Shown: one piece after another, positions 9,512-17,487 of the stretch
Position numbering within the stretch: position 1 is the first letter of the stretch
Layout of the letters: every line of letters begins with the position of its first letter
Virus record (IMG/VR): IMGVR_UViG_3300034272_000848
Span: 1-20,393 of that record
Source: a virus
DNA: 20,393 bases
Direction: 5' to 3' (one strand)
Notes under the pieces: generated by a model
Told to the model about the DNA's origin: nothing
Databases searched by the model: none
Seen by the model: only the letters and a program-made list of their open reading frames with translations
Position numbers and translations under genes: made by a program

Positions 9512-10237
9512 ATGCCAAAAATTACTCGACTACCTTTTATTACTTCAGGAACCACTGCTACTAGTTTTTTAGTAGTAGATGCGTTAGCAACACGCCGCTT
9601 ATTATACTCGGACTTTGTCGACAGGGTAGTTAGTGAAATTGGTGCAGAAGAATTTACAGGACCAACTGGCCCACGAGGTCCGGATGGTCCGTCAGGCCCG
9701 GCTGGGGTTAGTTCTGTCCCTGGACCTACAGGACCAACTGGACCGTCTTCGTTGCCAGTAGGTGGTGCTACTGGTCAGGTATTATCTAAACTGTCGGGTA
9801 CAAATTACGACGTAGGATGGGCTGATGCATCAGGCGGCGGTGGCGAAGTAGGATTATCATCGAGAGAAAATACTAGTGTTGTTGCATCAACCGTAGCCGC
9901 AGGTAATTCACTTGAAGTGACAGCAAGCGGATTTAAAACTTATGTTCTATCTAAAGTTACTACAAGTTCTCCAGCTTGGGTTAGAATTTATTCAGATGCT
10001 ACTAGCAGAACAAATGATGCAGCTAGAACAGAAGGTACTGATCCTTTACCTGGTAGTGGTGTTATTGCAGAAGTTATTACTACTCCGGGATCTTTAACTC
10101 AACTAATCACTCCTGGAGTTATTGGATTTAACAACAATTCTACTCCTGCTAATTTAATTTATATGGCGGTAAAAAATACTGATACTGTTTCTAGAGATAT
10201 TACAGTAACTTTATCTATTTTACAGTTGGAGGCATAA
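9512..10237 (+). CDS. Collagen-like tail fibre / minor virion protein
   Basis: This 241-aa protein starts two bases after the preceding stop, with an AGAGGG ribosome-binding site (9497-9502) nine bases upstream of the ATG. Residues 1-45 form a short N-terminal domain of a type often seen at the start of phage fibre proteins ('MPKITRLP...'). Residues 50-79 are Gly-X-Y triplets (five, a short break, then three), expected to form a collagen-like triple helix. A 'GGATGQVLSK...NYDVGWAD' linker typical of fibre proteins follows, then a Gly-rich hinge at 107-111. Residues 114-241 form a beta-rich C-terminal domain with 'PAWVRIYSDATSR' and 'DPLPGSGVIAEV' stretches; its function is not known to me. 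It is probably a trimeric fibre or decoration protein. It lies in one transcription unit with the giant protein and the protease. Confidence 0.75.
   Translation: MPKITRLPFITSGTTATSFLVVDALATRRLLYSDFVDRVVSEIGAEEFTGPTGPRGPDGPSGPAGVSSVPGPTGPTGPSSLPVGGATGQVLSKLSGTNYDVGWADASGGGGEVGLSSRENTSVVASTVAAGNSLEVTASGFKTYVLSKVTTSSPAWVRIYSDATSRTNDAARTEGTDPLPGSGVIAEVITTPGSLTQLITPGVIGFNNNSTPANLIYMAVKNTDTVSRDITVTLSILQLEA
9659..9748 (+). repeat. Collagen-like Gly-X-Y repeat tract
   Basis: This segment encodes GPT-GPR-GPD-GPS-GPA, a short interruption (GVSSVP), then GPT-GPT-GPS. Proline sits at the second position of every triplet, as expected for a trimerising collagen-like stalk. Confidence 0.85.
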
Positions 10238-10238
10238 T

Positions 10239-11879
10239 ATGAGAAAAAAAGAGTATGTAGTAACTCTAAAAAATAAAGACGATCTGCCAGGATTCTATAA
10301 TGATATGGAAACGGTTGGGGGATCTCTTTCTATCCCAAATAGAGCAGTACCTGTTAAAAATCGCAGACCTATCAGCAGGAATACAACATATCTCTTAACA
10401 GAATTTGAAGCAAAAAAAATTAGCAAAGATCCGAGGGTGTTGTCTGTTGAATTGACATTTGAAGAACAAGGAATAAAAATTAAACCTAGTCGTTCTGAAA
10501 CAAGTACACTATGGAACAAATCTAATACAATTAGTACAGGTCATAGAAATTGGGGATTATTGAGGTGTGTAGAAGGCGCAACTCGATCAAATTGGGGCAG
10601 CAACGGTACAACTAACGTTAATGGCACTATTACCCTTACATCAACTGGAAAACACGTTGATGCAGTGATAGTAGATGGACATTTTGACCCCGATCATGCA
10701 GAATTTGCAGTAAACGCCGACGGAACTGGCGGCTCCCGAGTAGTGCAGTTTAATTGGTTGTCTTTAAATCCTCAAGTAATAGGAGAACCAGCAGGAACTT
10801 ATGTTTACGCACCTTATGTTGGTGATACTGCTCTTACTAATAATAATAATCACGGAATGGCTGTTGCGGGAGTATTTGCTGGAAATACTAGAGGTTGGGC
10901 GTCGGATGCTAATATTTACAATATAAGTCCGTATGCTAGTAACCCCAATACTGATGTGCCGTTTAATCTTTTTGATTACATACGAGCATGGCACAATTCA
11001 AAACCTATTAATCCTGCTACCGGCAGACGAAATCCCACTATCACTAATCATAGTTACGGAGCTGATGCTGATTTACCAGTAACATCTATATCACAGGTTC
11101 GATTTAGGGGCGTTGTTAATAATGGTCCCTTTACACTTAGCCAATTGTCTGCATTTGGAATTGTTACCTATGATTCTGGAGGTGGAGTATATGCTGCAAC
11201 ATTTCCTTTGCGATCAAGTGCGTTTGATGCAGATATAGTAGATGCAATAGATGACGGTATTATTATTGTATCTGCATCTGGTAATAGTGCTACCAAAATA
11301 GATAATTTTAGCAGTAATCTAAGTGCTGATTATAATAATTATATTGTGAGCGATGGTTTTCTATATTACTATAACAGAGGTCCTTTATTTGCAACACCAG
11401 GTTCTATACAAGTAGGAGCTATTGCTGCAACTGTAAGTGAAACAAAAGCTACATACAGTAATTGTGGTCCTAGGATAGATCTTTATGCTCCGGGATCTCT
11501 TATAATGACAACAATTAATTCTGGAGGATTTGTTAGTGATGCTAGAGATCCTATAGATAGATGGACTAAAGTAAACGGCACTAGTTTTTCGTCACCACAA
11601 GTTGCAGGAGCATTAGCTTGCCTTGCTGAACAGTGGCCCACAATGACTCAGTCACAGGCATTGAGATATATTACAGAAAATGCCACAGTTGATCAAATAG
11701 CAGATACTGAGGGCGGCCCCGGTGACGATCTTAGTTTACAAGGTTCGGAAAATCGCTATCTTTACTATGTTAAAGAACGGCAGGAGCAAGGACAAATTAC
11801 TCCTAGGTCAAATCAAGGATTTCGTCCTACAAGTGGAATGACTTGGCCTCGTCCTCGAATTTACCGATACGGAAGATAA
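10239..11879 (+). CDS. Subtilisin-like serine protease (peptidase family S8)
   Basis: This 546-aa protein is preceded by GGAGG (10228-10232), six bases before the ATG, and its start codon lies one base after the previous stop. Residues 1-80 look like an inhibitor-I9-type propeptide ('EYVVTLKNKDD...' to 'ISKDPRVLSVEL'). The catalytic domain has the S8 triad in family order: Asp146 in 'AVIVDGHFDPDHAEF', His205 in 'NNHGMAVAGVFAG', and Ser449 in 'NGTSFSSPQVAG'. Asn349 in 'VSASGNS' is the expected oxyanion-hole residue. A 'NWGLLRC' segment near 104-110 resembles the start of mature subtilases. No signal peptide is visible, so it probably acts in the infected cell or as a virion component. Placement between fibre genes suggests either processing of virion proteins or cleavage of host surface proteins. 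Activity is inferred from motifs; the role is speculative. Confidence 0.9.
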   Translation: MRKKEYVVTLKNKDDLPGFYNDMETVGGSLSIPNRAVPVKNRRPISRNTTYLLTEFEAKKISKDPRVLSVELTFEEQGIKIKPSRSETSTLWNKSNTISTGHRNWGLLRCVEGATRSNWGSNGTTNVNGTITLTSTGKHVDAVIVDGHFDPDHAEFAVNADGTGGSRVVQFNWLSLNPQVIGEPAGTYVYAPYVGDTALTNNNNHGMAVAGVFAGNTRGWASDANIYNISPYASNPNTDVPFNLFDYIRAWHNSKPINPATGRRNPTITNHSYGADADLPVTSISQVRFRGVVNNGPFTLSQLSAFGIVTYDSGGGVYAATFPLRSSAFDADIVDAIDDGIIIVSASGNSATKIDNFSSNLSADYNNYIVSDGFLYYYNRGPLFATPGSIQVGAIAATVSETKATYSNCGPRIDLYAPGSLIMTTINSGGFVSDARDPIDRWTKVNGTSFSSPQVAGALACLAEQWPTMTQSQALRYITENATVDQIADTEGGPGDDLSLQGSENRYLYYVKERQEQGQITPRSNQGFRPTSGMTWPRPRIYRYGR

Positions 11880-11898
11880 ACTGCTAATAGTTTAAGTA

Positions 11899-11906
11899 GA
11901 TAAATA
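11899..11906 (+). promoter_or_regulatory. Candidate T4-type late promoter (GATAAATA)
   Basis: GATAAATA differs from the T4 late consensus TATAAATA only at the first base and lies in the only intergenic gap (32 bases) of the right-going block. It begins 13 bases before the ATG at 11912. A transcript starting the usual few bases downstream would begin near that ATG. Confidence 0.45.
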
Positions 11907-11911
11907 TCATT

Positions 11912-12541
11912 ATGGATGACAAAAACATGAACAGCTTTGCAAACGATGCCGGTGCGATTAGCATACAAGGGCATATTAAAATTTACGACCCTATCTCTAA
12001 AGAAGTCTATATAGATAAAAGAAATGCTATTCACTACGAGAATTTTTCAATTGCTCTTGCACAGAGCATTGCTAATCAAGGTGAAGGTATGATTGCAGAA
12101 ATGGTATTTGGCAACGGCGGAACCAGAGTTTCTAATGGTATTATTACATATTTAACACCTAACTCAGTCGGTAGAAATGCCACATTGTATAATCAAACAT
12201 ATTACAAAACTGTTGATGCTAAAAATGCAGCGTCGTTGGATCCTGCAAGAAATTTTATGGAAACACGTCACATTGAAGGAACAGTTTATACTGATATTTT
12301 AGTCACATGTTTGCTAGATTTTGGAGAGCCTAGTGGACAACTCGCGTTTGATAATGAAACAAATACAGATAACGCAGCCTTTGTGTTTGACGAACTGGGA
12401 CTAAAAGCATATAATCCAGTTGGCCCTAATACTGGCGATTTATTAACTCACGTAATTTTTCACCCAGTCCAGAAGTCATTGAACAGATTGATTCAAATTG
12501 ACTACACTGTGAGAATACAGAGTCTGAGCACTGGAGTATAA
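11912..12541 (+). CDS. Probable virion structural protein of unknown specific role
   Basis: This 209-aa protein lies between the protease and the fibre genes. No family function is recognised with certainty. It has no Cys-rich, coiled-coil or membrane segments and appears beta-rich, with 'GAISIQGHIKIYDPISKEVY' near the start, 'MVFGNGGTRV' in the middle and an 'LTHVIFHPVQKSLNRLIQIDY' stretch near the C-terminus. This resembles small virion proteins encoded near fibre genes in marine myoviruses, but that is inference from context. The start is uncertain: the ATG at 11912 has no Shine-Dalgarno sequence and sits directly after a late-promoter match. The Met codon at 11927 (residue 6), with GGATG upstream, could be the real start of a late transcript. 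Confidence 0.7.
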   Translation: MDDKNMNSFANDAGAISIQGHIKIYDPISKEVYIDKRNAIHYENFSIALAQSIANQGEGMIAEMVFGNGGTRVSNGIITYLTPNSVGRNATLYNQTYYKTVDAKNAASLDPARNFMETRHIEGTVYTDILVTCLLDFGEPSGQLAFDNETNTDNAAFVFDELGLKAYNPVGPNTGDLLTHVIFHPVQKSLNRLIQIDYTVRIQSLSTGV

Positions 12542-12544
12542 CAA

Positions 12545-14341
12545 ATGTCAACATCATATGTATATACATTAACATTTTCCGATCCTACAAACACTGATGT
12601 TATTGAAATTTTAGGAACTACTGTAGGCTCGGGTAAAAATAATTATAGTACCAGCCTTGACTTAGTAGGGTCTGGATATGTTAATTACGGCAAAGACATT
12701 GCACAAAATTTCGTAAAAGTTCTTGAGAATTTTGCAGGACCTAATCCTCCAGTTAATGCAATTAAAGGTCAAATTTGGTATGATACCAGTAACCCTGCTC
12801 GAAGTGTTCTAAGGGTCAACAACGGAAAAGTTACTAGCAATCGTTGGCCTGCTGCAAGTGGAATTTATCAACAAACAAATGATCCAACGGTGAGCTATAG
12901 TCAGAGCGTTACTATAGGTGATATCTGGGTAGACACTAACAGTAATCAACTTAAAATATGGTCACTAGACGGATGGACTACAGTTGGTCCAGCAATCGAT
13001 ACAGGTAGCAATAAGTCTGGACCAGAGACTGTAACTATTCAGAGTAATACTGGTGCAGATTTTCCTGTAATTTTAAACTGGGTAAATGGTAAAGTTGTAG
13101 AAATTATTGCTTACGATAATTTTACTCCAAGATCTGTTATCGACGGGTTTACATCGATTAGACAAGGTACTAATTTAACATCAAGGATTCCTGCTCGTTA
13201 TAACGGTATAGCAGAATCAGCAGCAAGTTTATATGTGTCACCTGGTGTAACAATTAGGTCGACAGATGTATTAAAAAATAAATCTCCTCTAACTCCGCAA
13301 ATTCATACTGGTACATTTATAGTAGAAACTTCAGCTGCCGTTAACGGTGGTCTTCGTATTAGAAATCCTAATGTAGTCGGAGGTACAATACAGATTCATA
13401 ACTTACCTGGACAAGGAGCAGTTGTTGATTATTTAAAAACAGATTCTACTCTAAGAGTAGGAGTTTCAACGTCTTCTTTTATTAGGTTTGATGGTAGCAG
13501 TAAATCAGTTAGCATCAACACGGCAACTACAAACGGCACATTCTATGTTTATGGTTCGGGCAATTTTTCAAGCAATGTAGGAATTTCTACAACATTATCT
13601 GTCGGTGGACATGCAGATTTTTTAAGTTCAGTTAATGCTGCTAGATTGTCTGTATCTAATCTATCTACATTTAGTGGAGGAATAACATTAGGAACTACAT
13701 TGGGTAGTGGTCCTATCGTTGTTCCTAATAATAGTGATAGCTACGATTTAGGAACCGCAGCAAACCCCTTTAGACACCTCTATGTGTCTGCTATTGGATC
13801 TACTAATTCTAACATTACAATATATGGAAGGGTGTCAACTGCAACACAGATAGAAATTGCTCAACCTGTCAGTATTCAAGGTCATATTGCTTCTGTTGCT
13901 CCGGTTATGTTTAACGGAACCGCACCAGTTACATTAATTACAACTGCTACTGCTAGCCTAATTACTACAACATCAATAACTACCGCAACTGCACCAACAC
14001 AGTCGTTGTTGGTTGTTGATACAGCAGCAGTAATTCCGGAATTAAAACAGATTAGTAAAGCAAACTTTTTATCAGATCTGTATTCGTTAGTGTTCCAGCC
14101 TGGAATGATTATTCCTTTCGGGTCTACATCTACTACAGGTACTCCTAGTGTTATAGGTTTTAATGACGGTGATTGGTTATGGTGTAATGGATCCGTGGTA
14201 GCAATCAGTACATATACCGCTCTTAATTCGGTGCTTGGTACCCAATACGGATCAGCACCAGTTGGATATTTTAAACTTCCGAATTTAACAACTGCTACTG
14301 TTGCTAACGGGTATGCAATACAATACATTATAAAGACCTAA
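12545..14341 (+). CDS. Tail fibre protein with C-terminal phage tail-collar domain
   Basis: This 598-aa protein has GGAG (12533-12536) eight bases before its ATG, inside the end of the preceding gene. Residues about 30-140 hold an N-terminal domain shared with the next two genes ('LDLVGSGYVNYG...NFVKVLENFAGP', 'KGQIWYD', 'GDIWVDTNSNQLKIWS'), probably the attachment part. The middle is a beta-rich shaft with 'GNFSSNVGISTTLSVGG' type repeats and a 'YDLGTAANPFRHLYV' motif common in fibre proteins. Residues about 518-598 match the tail-collar family: 'PGMIIPFGS', 'GDWLWCNGSVV', 'YTALNSVLGTQYG' and 'FKLPNLTTAT'. Collar domains occur in T4 gp12-type receptor-binding fibres. It is therefore a likely receptor-binding or short-fibre protein; the receptor is unknown. 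Confidence 0.85.
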   Translation: MSTSYVYTLTFSDPTNTDVIEILGTTVGSGKNNYSTSLDLVGSGYVNYGKDIAQNFVKVLENFAGPNPPVNAIKGQIWYDTSNPARSVLRVNNGKVTSNRWPAASGIYQQTNDPTVSYSQSVTIGDIWVDTNSNQLKIWSLDGWTTVGPAIDTGSNKSGPETVTIQSNTGADFPVILNWVNGKVVEIIAYDNFTPRSVIDGFTSIRQGTNLTSRIPARYNGIAESAASLYVSPGVTIRSTDVLKNKSPLTPQIHTGTFIVETSAAVNGGLRIRNPNVVGGTIQIHNLPGQGAVVDYLKTDSTLRVGVSTSSFIRFDGSSKSVSINTATTNGTFYVYGSGNFSSNVGISTTLSVGGHADFLSSVNAARLSVSNLSTFSGGITLGTTLGSGPIVVPNNSDSYDLGTAANPFRHLYVSAIGSTNSNITIYGRVSTATQIEIAQPVSIQGHIASVAPVMFNGTAPVTLITTATASLITTTSITTATAPTQSLLVVDTAAVIPELKQISKANFLSDLYSLVFQPGMIIPFGSTSTTGTPSVIGFNDGDWLWCNGSVVAISTYTALNSVLGTQYGSAPVGYFKLPNLTTATVANGYAIQYIIKT

Positions 14342-14345
14342 AACT

Positions 14346-15314
14346 ATGGCTTATACAATTTATAACAATGACGAAACAGTATTGCTAATTTTAGCAGATG
14401 GTGAAATTGACACAGATACAACTGCCTTAACATTAGTTGGTAAGAATGTTAATAATTATGGACAATATGTTAATAATAATTTTACAAAGTTATTGACTAA
14501 CTTTGCATCACCGAATGTTCCTGTTGCTAGGGCAGGACAGTTATGGTATGATAGTGCAAACAGCAAATTAATGGTTCATAACGGAGTTGAGTTTGACCCA
14601 GTATATGGCGCTACTATTAGTGGAACACAACCTGCAACAACTAGCACTGGCGATATTTGGTATAATAGTGTTGACAGCAGTCTCAACATTTGGTCAGGCA
14701 GTCCGCTAAATCAATGGTTCAAAGCAGATCCGAGAATATACGAAAACAGTAAGTATGGGATTTTTAGACCTGAAGACGATGCAAAATTTTATGACGATGA
14801 TTTTAGTCAAGAACAAGATGTATCTGTAATTTATTCTAAAGGTGTTCCTGTAGGGTTAATTACTACTGCATCATATTCTATGCCGGTATCTGATGCGGTA
14901 GTATACTTTGGAACTGCAACTACATCAACAGTAATTGCAGGAGTCACATTACTTGACAATTTAGAAGTTCGTGGCAATCTTTCAGTTAGAGGTAGCACTA
15001 CATATGATAGAAATTTAATAGCCTATTATGACATTTCTAATTACGGAACTCCTAACAGCTTAGTTAATATTAATGCCGGAAACGTTGCTATACGTAATGA
15101 TTTGGCTAAATTGTTTCCTGTCGATAGTATATCGACATTAAGTCAAGTTGCATATTCTATAGGATCAGAAGCTAGAGTCTTATGTATCTATAATGGAGAT
15201 ACTTCTGTTAGACGATTTGTCCTAGATGATCTAACGCCTGGGGTTCCGAGATGGGAGCCATTAAATCTATACTATACTGTTTCTGTGTCAACAGTAACTA
15301 ACATTGTAATCTAA
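14346..15314 (+). CDS. Short tail fibre paralogue (shared N-terminal domain, distinct C-terminus)
   Basis: This 322-aa protein starts four bases after the collar-domain fibre gene, without a strong Shine-Dalgarno sequence, so translational coupling is likely. Its N-terminal 130 residues repeat the shared domain: 'LTLVGKNVNNYGQYVNNNF', 'KLLTNFASP', 'AGQLWYD', then 'TGDIWYNSVDSSLNIWSG'. The C-terminal part (about 150-322) has a short shaft-like 'LDNLEVRGNLSVRGST' segment and ends in beta strands ('PGVPRWEPLNLYYTVSVSTV'), with no collar domain or other recognised tip. It could be a fibre subunit, a connector or an adaptor to which a longer fibre docks. The structural role is inferred from the paralogy and position. 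Confidence 0.7.
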   Translation: MAYTIYNNDETVLLILADGEIDTDTTALTLVGKNVNNYGQYVNNNFTKLLTNFASPNVPVARAGQLWYDSANSKLMVHNGVEFDPVYGATISGTQPATTSTGDIWYNSVDSSLNIWSGSPLNQWFKADPRIYENSKYGIFRPEDDAKFYDDDFSQEQDVSVIYSKGVPVGLITTASYSMPVSDAVVYFGTATTSTVIAGVTLLDNLEVRGNLSVRGSTTYDRNLIAYYDISNYGTPNSLVNINAGNVAIRNDLAKLFPVDSISTLSQVAYSIGSEARVLCIYNGDTSVRRFVLDDLTPGVPRWEPLNLYYTVSVSTVTNIVI

Positions 15315-15322
15315 GGACAGCT

Positions 15323-16606
15323 ATGCCATATATTCTTAATAAAACTAATGGAGAACGAATTGCAGTAGTTCAGGACGCAGCGTTAGATCTAAGTACAGAT
15401 TTAATTTTTGTCGGTAGAAATTATGCAGGTTACGGTGAGTGGCAAAATGAAAACTTTTTAAAGTTACTTGAAAATTTTGCCAATACAATTTATCCTCCTA
15501 AGGCTATTACTGGACAGATTTGGTATGATACTGTGAACATGAAGCTGGGATTTTATGACGGCAGTAGATGGAAAAAAGTTGCAAATTTAACAGTAGACGC
15601 TACAAATCCCGTTAGTTCAGAACCTACTACAGGTGATTTATGGTATAACAATACCGAGCAGCAATTATATGCATTCAACGGCGATGACTTTGCACTAATT
15701 GGACCCCCAAGTGGTGCAGATACCAAAGCACAATGGAGAGGAGACGTTGAGTATGCATCGGCTAGTGAGGATAACAGTGGTTCTCCTAAATATAATATCA
15801 AGGCAGTAGTTGGAACAAATGATCAAGTAGTTGCGTTAGTGTCTGATGAGCGATATATAATTGGTCCTGCAACACAAGCACCTTTCCCTAAATATCCAGT
15901 TTATGATGAAGGTACTTCTTTTACTATCGTTAAAGGTATTACTTTACGCGGAGCAGATCACGTAACAGGAAGATCTGCTAGCTCAACTGCTACTACTGAT
16001 AGCTATTTGATATGGGGCACAGCAGCTCATTCGATTTTAGCTGATGCAGCAACAAGTACTCGCGGATTTTCCTTTGCTAATAGCCCCACAACAGGATCCT
16101 ATCCTATACCTTACGTTAGTTCAACTGGTACAGCATTAGAGATATATTCAAATAACTCTTATTTTTACAACCCTGTAGACAATAGCGTCAACGCTTCTAT
16201 TTTTAGAGGAGTTGCTACCAGTGCGTATTATGCAGATTTGGCAGAACGTTATGAAGCAGATTCTGTTTACGACGAAGGAACGGTTGTAGTATTAGGTGGT
16301 ATAAAAGAAGTTACAATTAGTACAGAACATGCCAGTACCGCAGTTGCAGGAATTGTAAGTAAAAATCCAGCATATTTGATGAATTCCGAGGCAGGAACTG
16401 ACGAAACTCACCCTGCAATTGCATTAAAAGGTCGTATTCCGTGCAAAATTTACGGACCTGTTAGAAAAGGTGAGCTGCTAGTAACTAGTGGACATCGTCC
16501 GGGGCATGCTACTGCAAAACAATTAGGCGATGATCCGAACGCTGTAATAGGAAAAGCCCTTGAAGATTTCAAGGGCTTAGTTGGCGTTATAGAAATTAAA
16601 GTTTAA
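15323..16606 (+). CDS. Tail fibre paralogue with possible maturation-type C-terminal domain
   Basis: This 427-aa protein has AAGGA (15313-15317) overlapping the upstream stop, five bases before the ATG. Residues 1-135 carry the shared fibre domain ('TDLIFVGRNYAGYGEW', 'KLLENFANT', 'TGQIWYD', 'TGDLWYNNTEQQLYAFNG'). The centre is beta-rich. Residues about 305-427 form a compact conserved-looking end: 'SAYYADLAERYEADSVYDEG', 'AGIVSKNPAYLMNSEAG', 'IALKGRIPCKIYGPVRKGEL', 'TSGHRPGHA' and 'IGKALEDFKGLVGVIEIKV'. This recalls C-terminal fibre domains in which a chaperone or autocleavage unit follows an 'ADLAE' strand (Peptidase_G2-like), but I am not certain of the family. Its last codons contain the stem-loop at 16554-16578, and its stop overlaps the convergent thymidylate synthase stop. 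Confidence 0.75.
   Translation: MPYILNKTNGERIAVVQDAALDLSTDLIFVGRNYAGYGEWQNENFLKLLENFANTIYPPKAITGQIWYDTVNMKLGFYDGSRWKKVANLTVDATNPVSSEPTTGDLWYNNTEQQLYAFNGDDFALIGPPSGADTKAQWRGDVEYASASEDNSGSPKYNIKAVVGTNDQVVALVSDERYIIGPATQAPFPKYPVYDEGTSFTIVKGITLRGADHVTGRSASSTATTDSYLIWGTAAHSILADAATSTRGFSFANSPTTGSYPIPYVSSTGTALEIYSNNSYFYNPVDNSVNASIFRGVATSAYYADLAERYEADSVYDEGTVVVLGGIKEVTISTEHASTAVAGIVSKNPAYLMNSEAGTDETHPAIALKGRIPCKIYGPVRKGELLVTSGHRPGHATAKQLGDDPNAVIGKALEDFKGLVGVIEIKV
16554..16578 (-). terminator. Perfect 11-bp stem-loop, candidate terminator of the left-going operon
   Basis: AAGCCCTTGAA, loop GAT, TTCAAGGGCTT: all 11 stem pairs match and the core is GC-rich. Read leftward it lies 25 bases past the thymidylate synthase stop and the stem runs into a TTTT tract (GGGCTTTTCC), as in a rho-independent terminator. 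Read rightward the following bases (AGTTGG) make a poor U-tract, so termination is more convincing for the minus strand. It sits inside fibre codons for 'KALEDFKGL'. Confidence 0.7.
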
Positions 16607-17487
16607 ACTGCCATAGGTGCTTTAATAGCATCGTGACTGGTATAATTTACTAATTCAACATCATCCATTGTAAACCCTGTAATGTCTTTGACAGCAGGGT
16701 TTAATTTTAATTCTGGTAAAGGTAATGGCTTACGTGCTAACTGCTCGTTAACCTGATCAACGTGATTGGCATAGATATGAGCATCACCTAAAGTAATAAT
16801 AAGTTCTCCAACTTCTAAACCACATGCTTGTGCAATCATATGCGTGAATAGCGCATAGCTGGCAATGTTGAACGGTACTCCTAAGAACATGTCTGCTGAC
16901 CGTTGATACATTGAACAACTTAATTTGCCGTTGCTAACATAAAACTGACTCATCATATGGCAAGGAGGCAAAGCCATTAGCTCTAGCTCTCCCGGATTCC
17001 ATGCAGTAATGATATGTCTACGTCCGTATGGATCTTTCTTTAATCCGTCGATCAAATTAAGCAATTGGTCACAATTTTGTAGGACAACCTTGTTGATTCG
17101 AACTAGTGGAGCACGCCATTTGCGCCATTGTACACCGTAGACTCTACCAAGATCTCCTGCATGACGTTGTAGTCGCTTGTTTGTCCAATAAGGTGCTGTG
17201 GCATTATCTGACCAAATTGTTTTCTTATCAGTATAACGCTCACCGTGCAATATTTCTTTTAATCGATTTTCATCACCACTACCTTCAATAAACCAAAGTA
17301 GTTCACTCACACAGGCCTTCCATGCTAGCTTTTTAGTAGTAACAGCAGGAAATCCTTTCTGCAAATCAAATCGCATCTGTACACCGAACTTGCTGATAGT
17401 TCCAACACCTGTTCTATCAGGACGCTGTTCGCCTGTTGCTAAAATGTCTTTAAGTGCATTAAGATATGCTTGTTCTGGATGTGTCAT
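16603..17487 (-). CDS. thyA: Thymidylate synthase (ThyA type)
   Basis: This 294-aa enzyme converts dUMP and methylene-tetrahydrofolate to dTMP and dihydrofolate. Landmarks: 'RPDRTGVGT' near 22-30 (phosphate-binding Arg25), 'WFIEG' at 65-69, catalytic Cys176 in 'LPPCHMMSQFYV', Arg196-Ser197-Asp199 in 'QRSADMFLGVPFNIASYA', Asn207 for pyrimidine recognition, and His237/Tyr239 in 'GDAHIYANH'. All lie a constant 30 residues beyond their E. coli equivalents, which points to an extra N-terminal-half insertion as in many phage and non-enteric enzymes. The C-terminus 'APMAV' fits the family. The ATG overlaps the dihydrofolate reductase stop as ATGA, so the two are probably translationally coupled. The gene is uninterrupted: there is no group I intron of the kind found in T4 td. 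It is the last gene of the left-going operon. Confidence 0.97.
   Translation of the reverse strand: MTHPEQAYLNALKDILATGEQRPDRTGVGTISKFGVQMRFDLQKGFPAVTTKKLAWKACVSELLWFIEGSGDENRLKEILHGERYTDKKTIWSDNATAPYWTNKRLQRHAGDLGRVYGVQWRKWRAPLVRINKVVLQNCDQLLNLIDGLKKDPYGRRHIITAWNPGELELMALPPCHMMSQFYVSNGKLSCSMYQRSADMFLGVPFNIASYALFTHMIAQACGLEVGELIITLGDAHIYANHVDQVNEQLARKPLPLPELKLNPAVKDITGFTMDDVELVNYTSHDAIKAPMAV

Noticed and set aside
13882-14328. 148-codon open frame on the minus strand
   Set aside because: It lies fully opposite the collar-domain fibre gene, has hydrophobic low-complexity content and no ribosome-binding site; it is a shadow of the real frame.
16603-17487. Group I intron or homing endonuclease in thymidylate synthase, as in T4 td
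   Set aside because: The reading frame is continuous with all family motifs at constant spacing; nothing is inserted.
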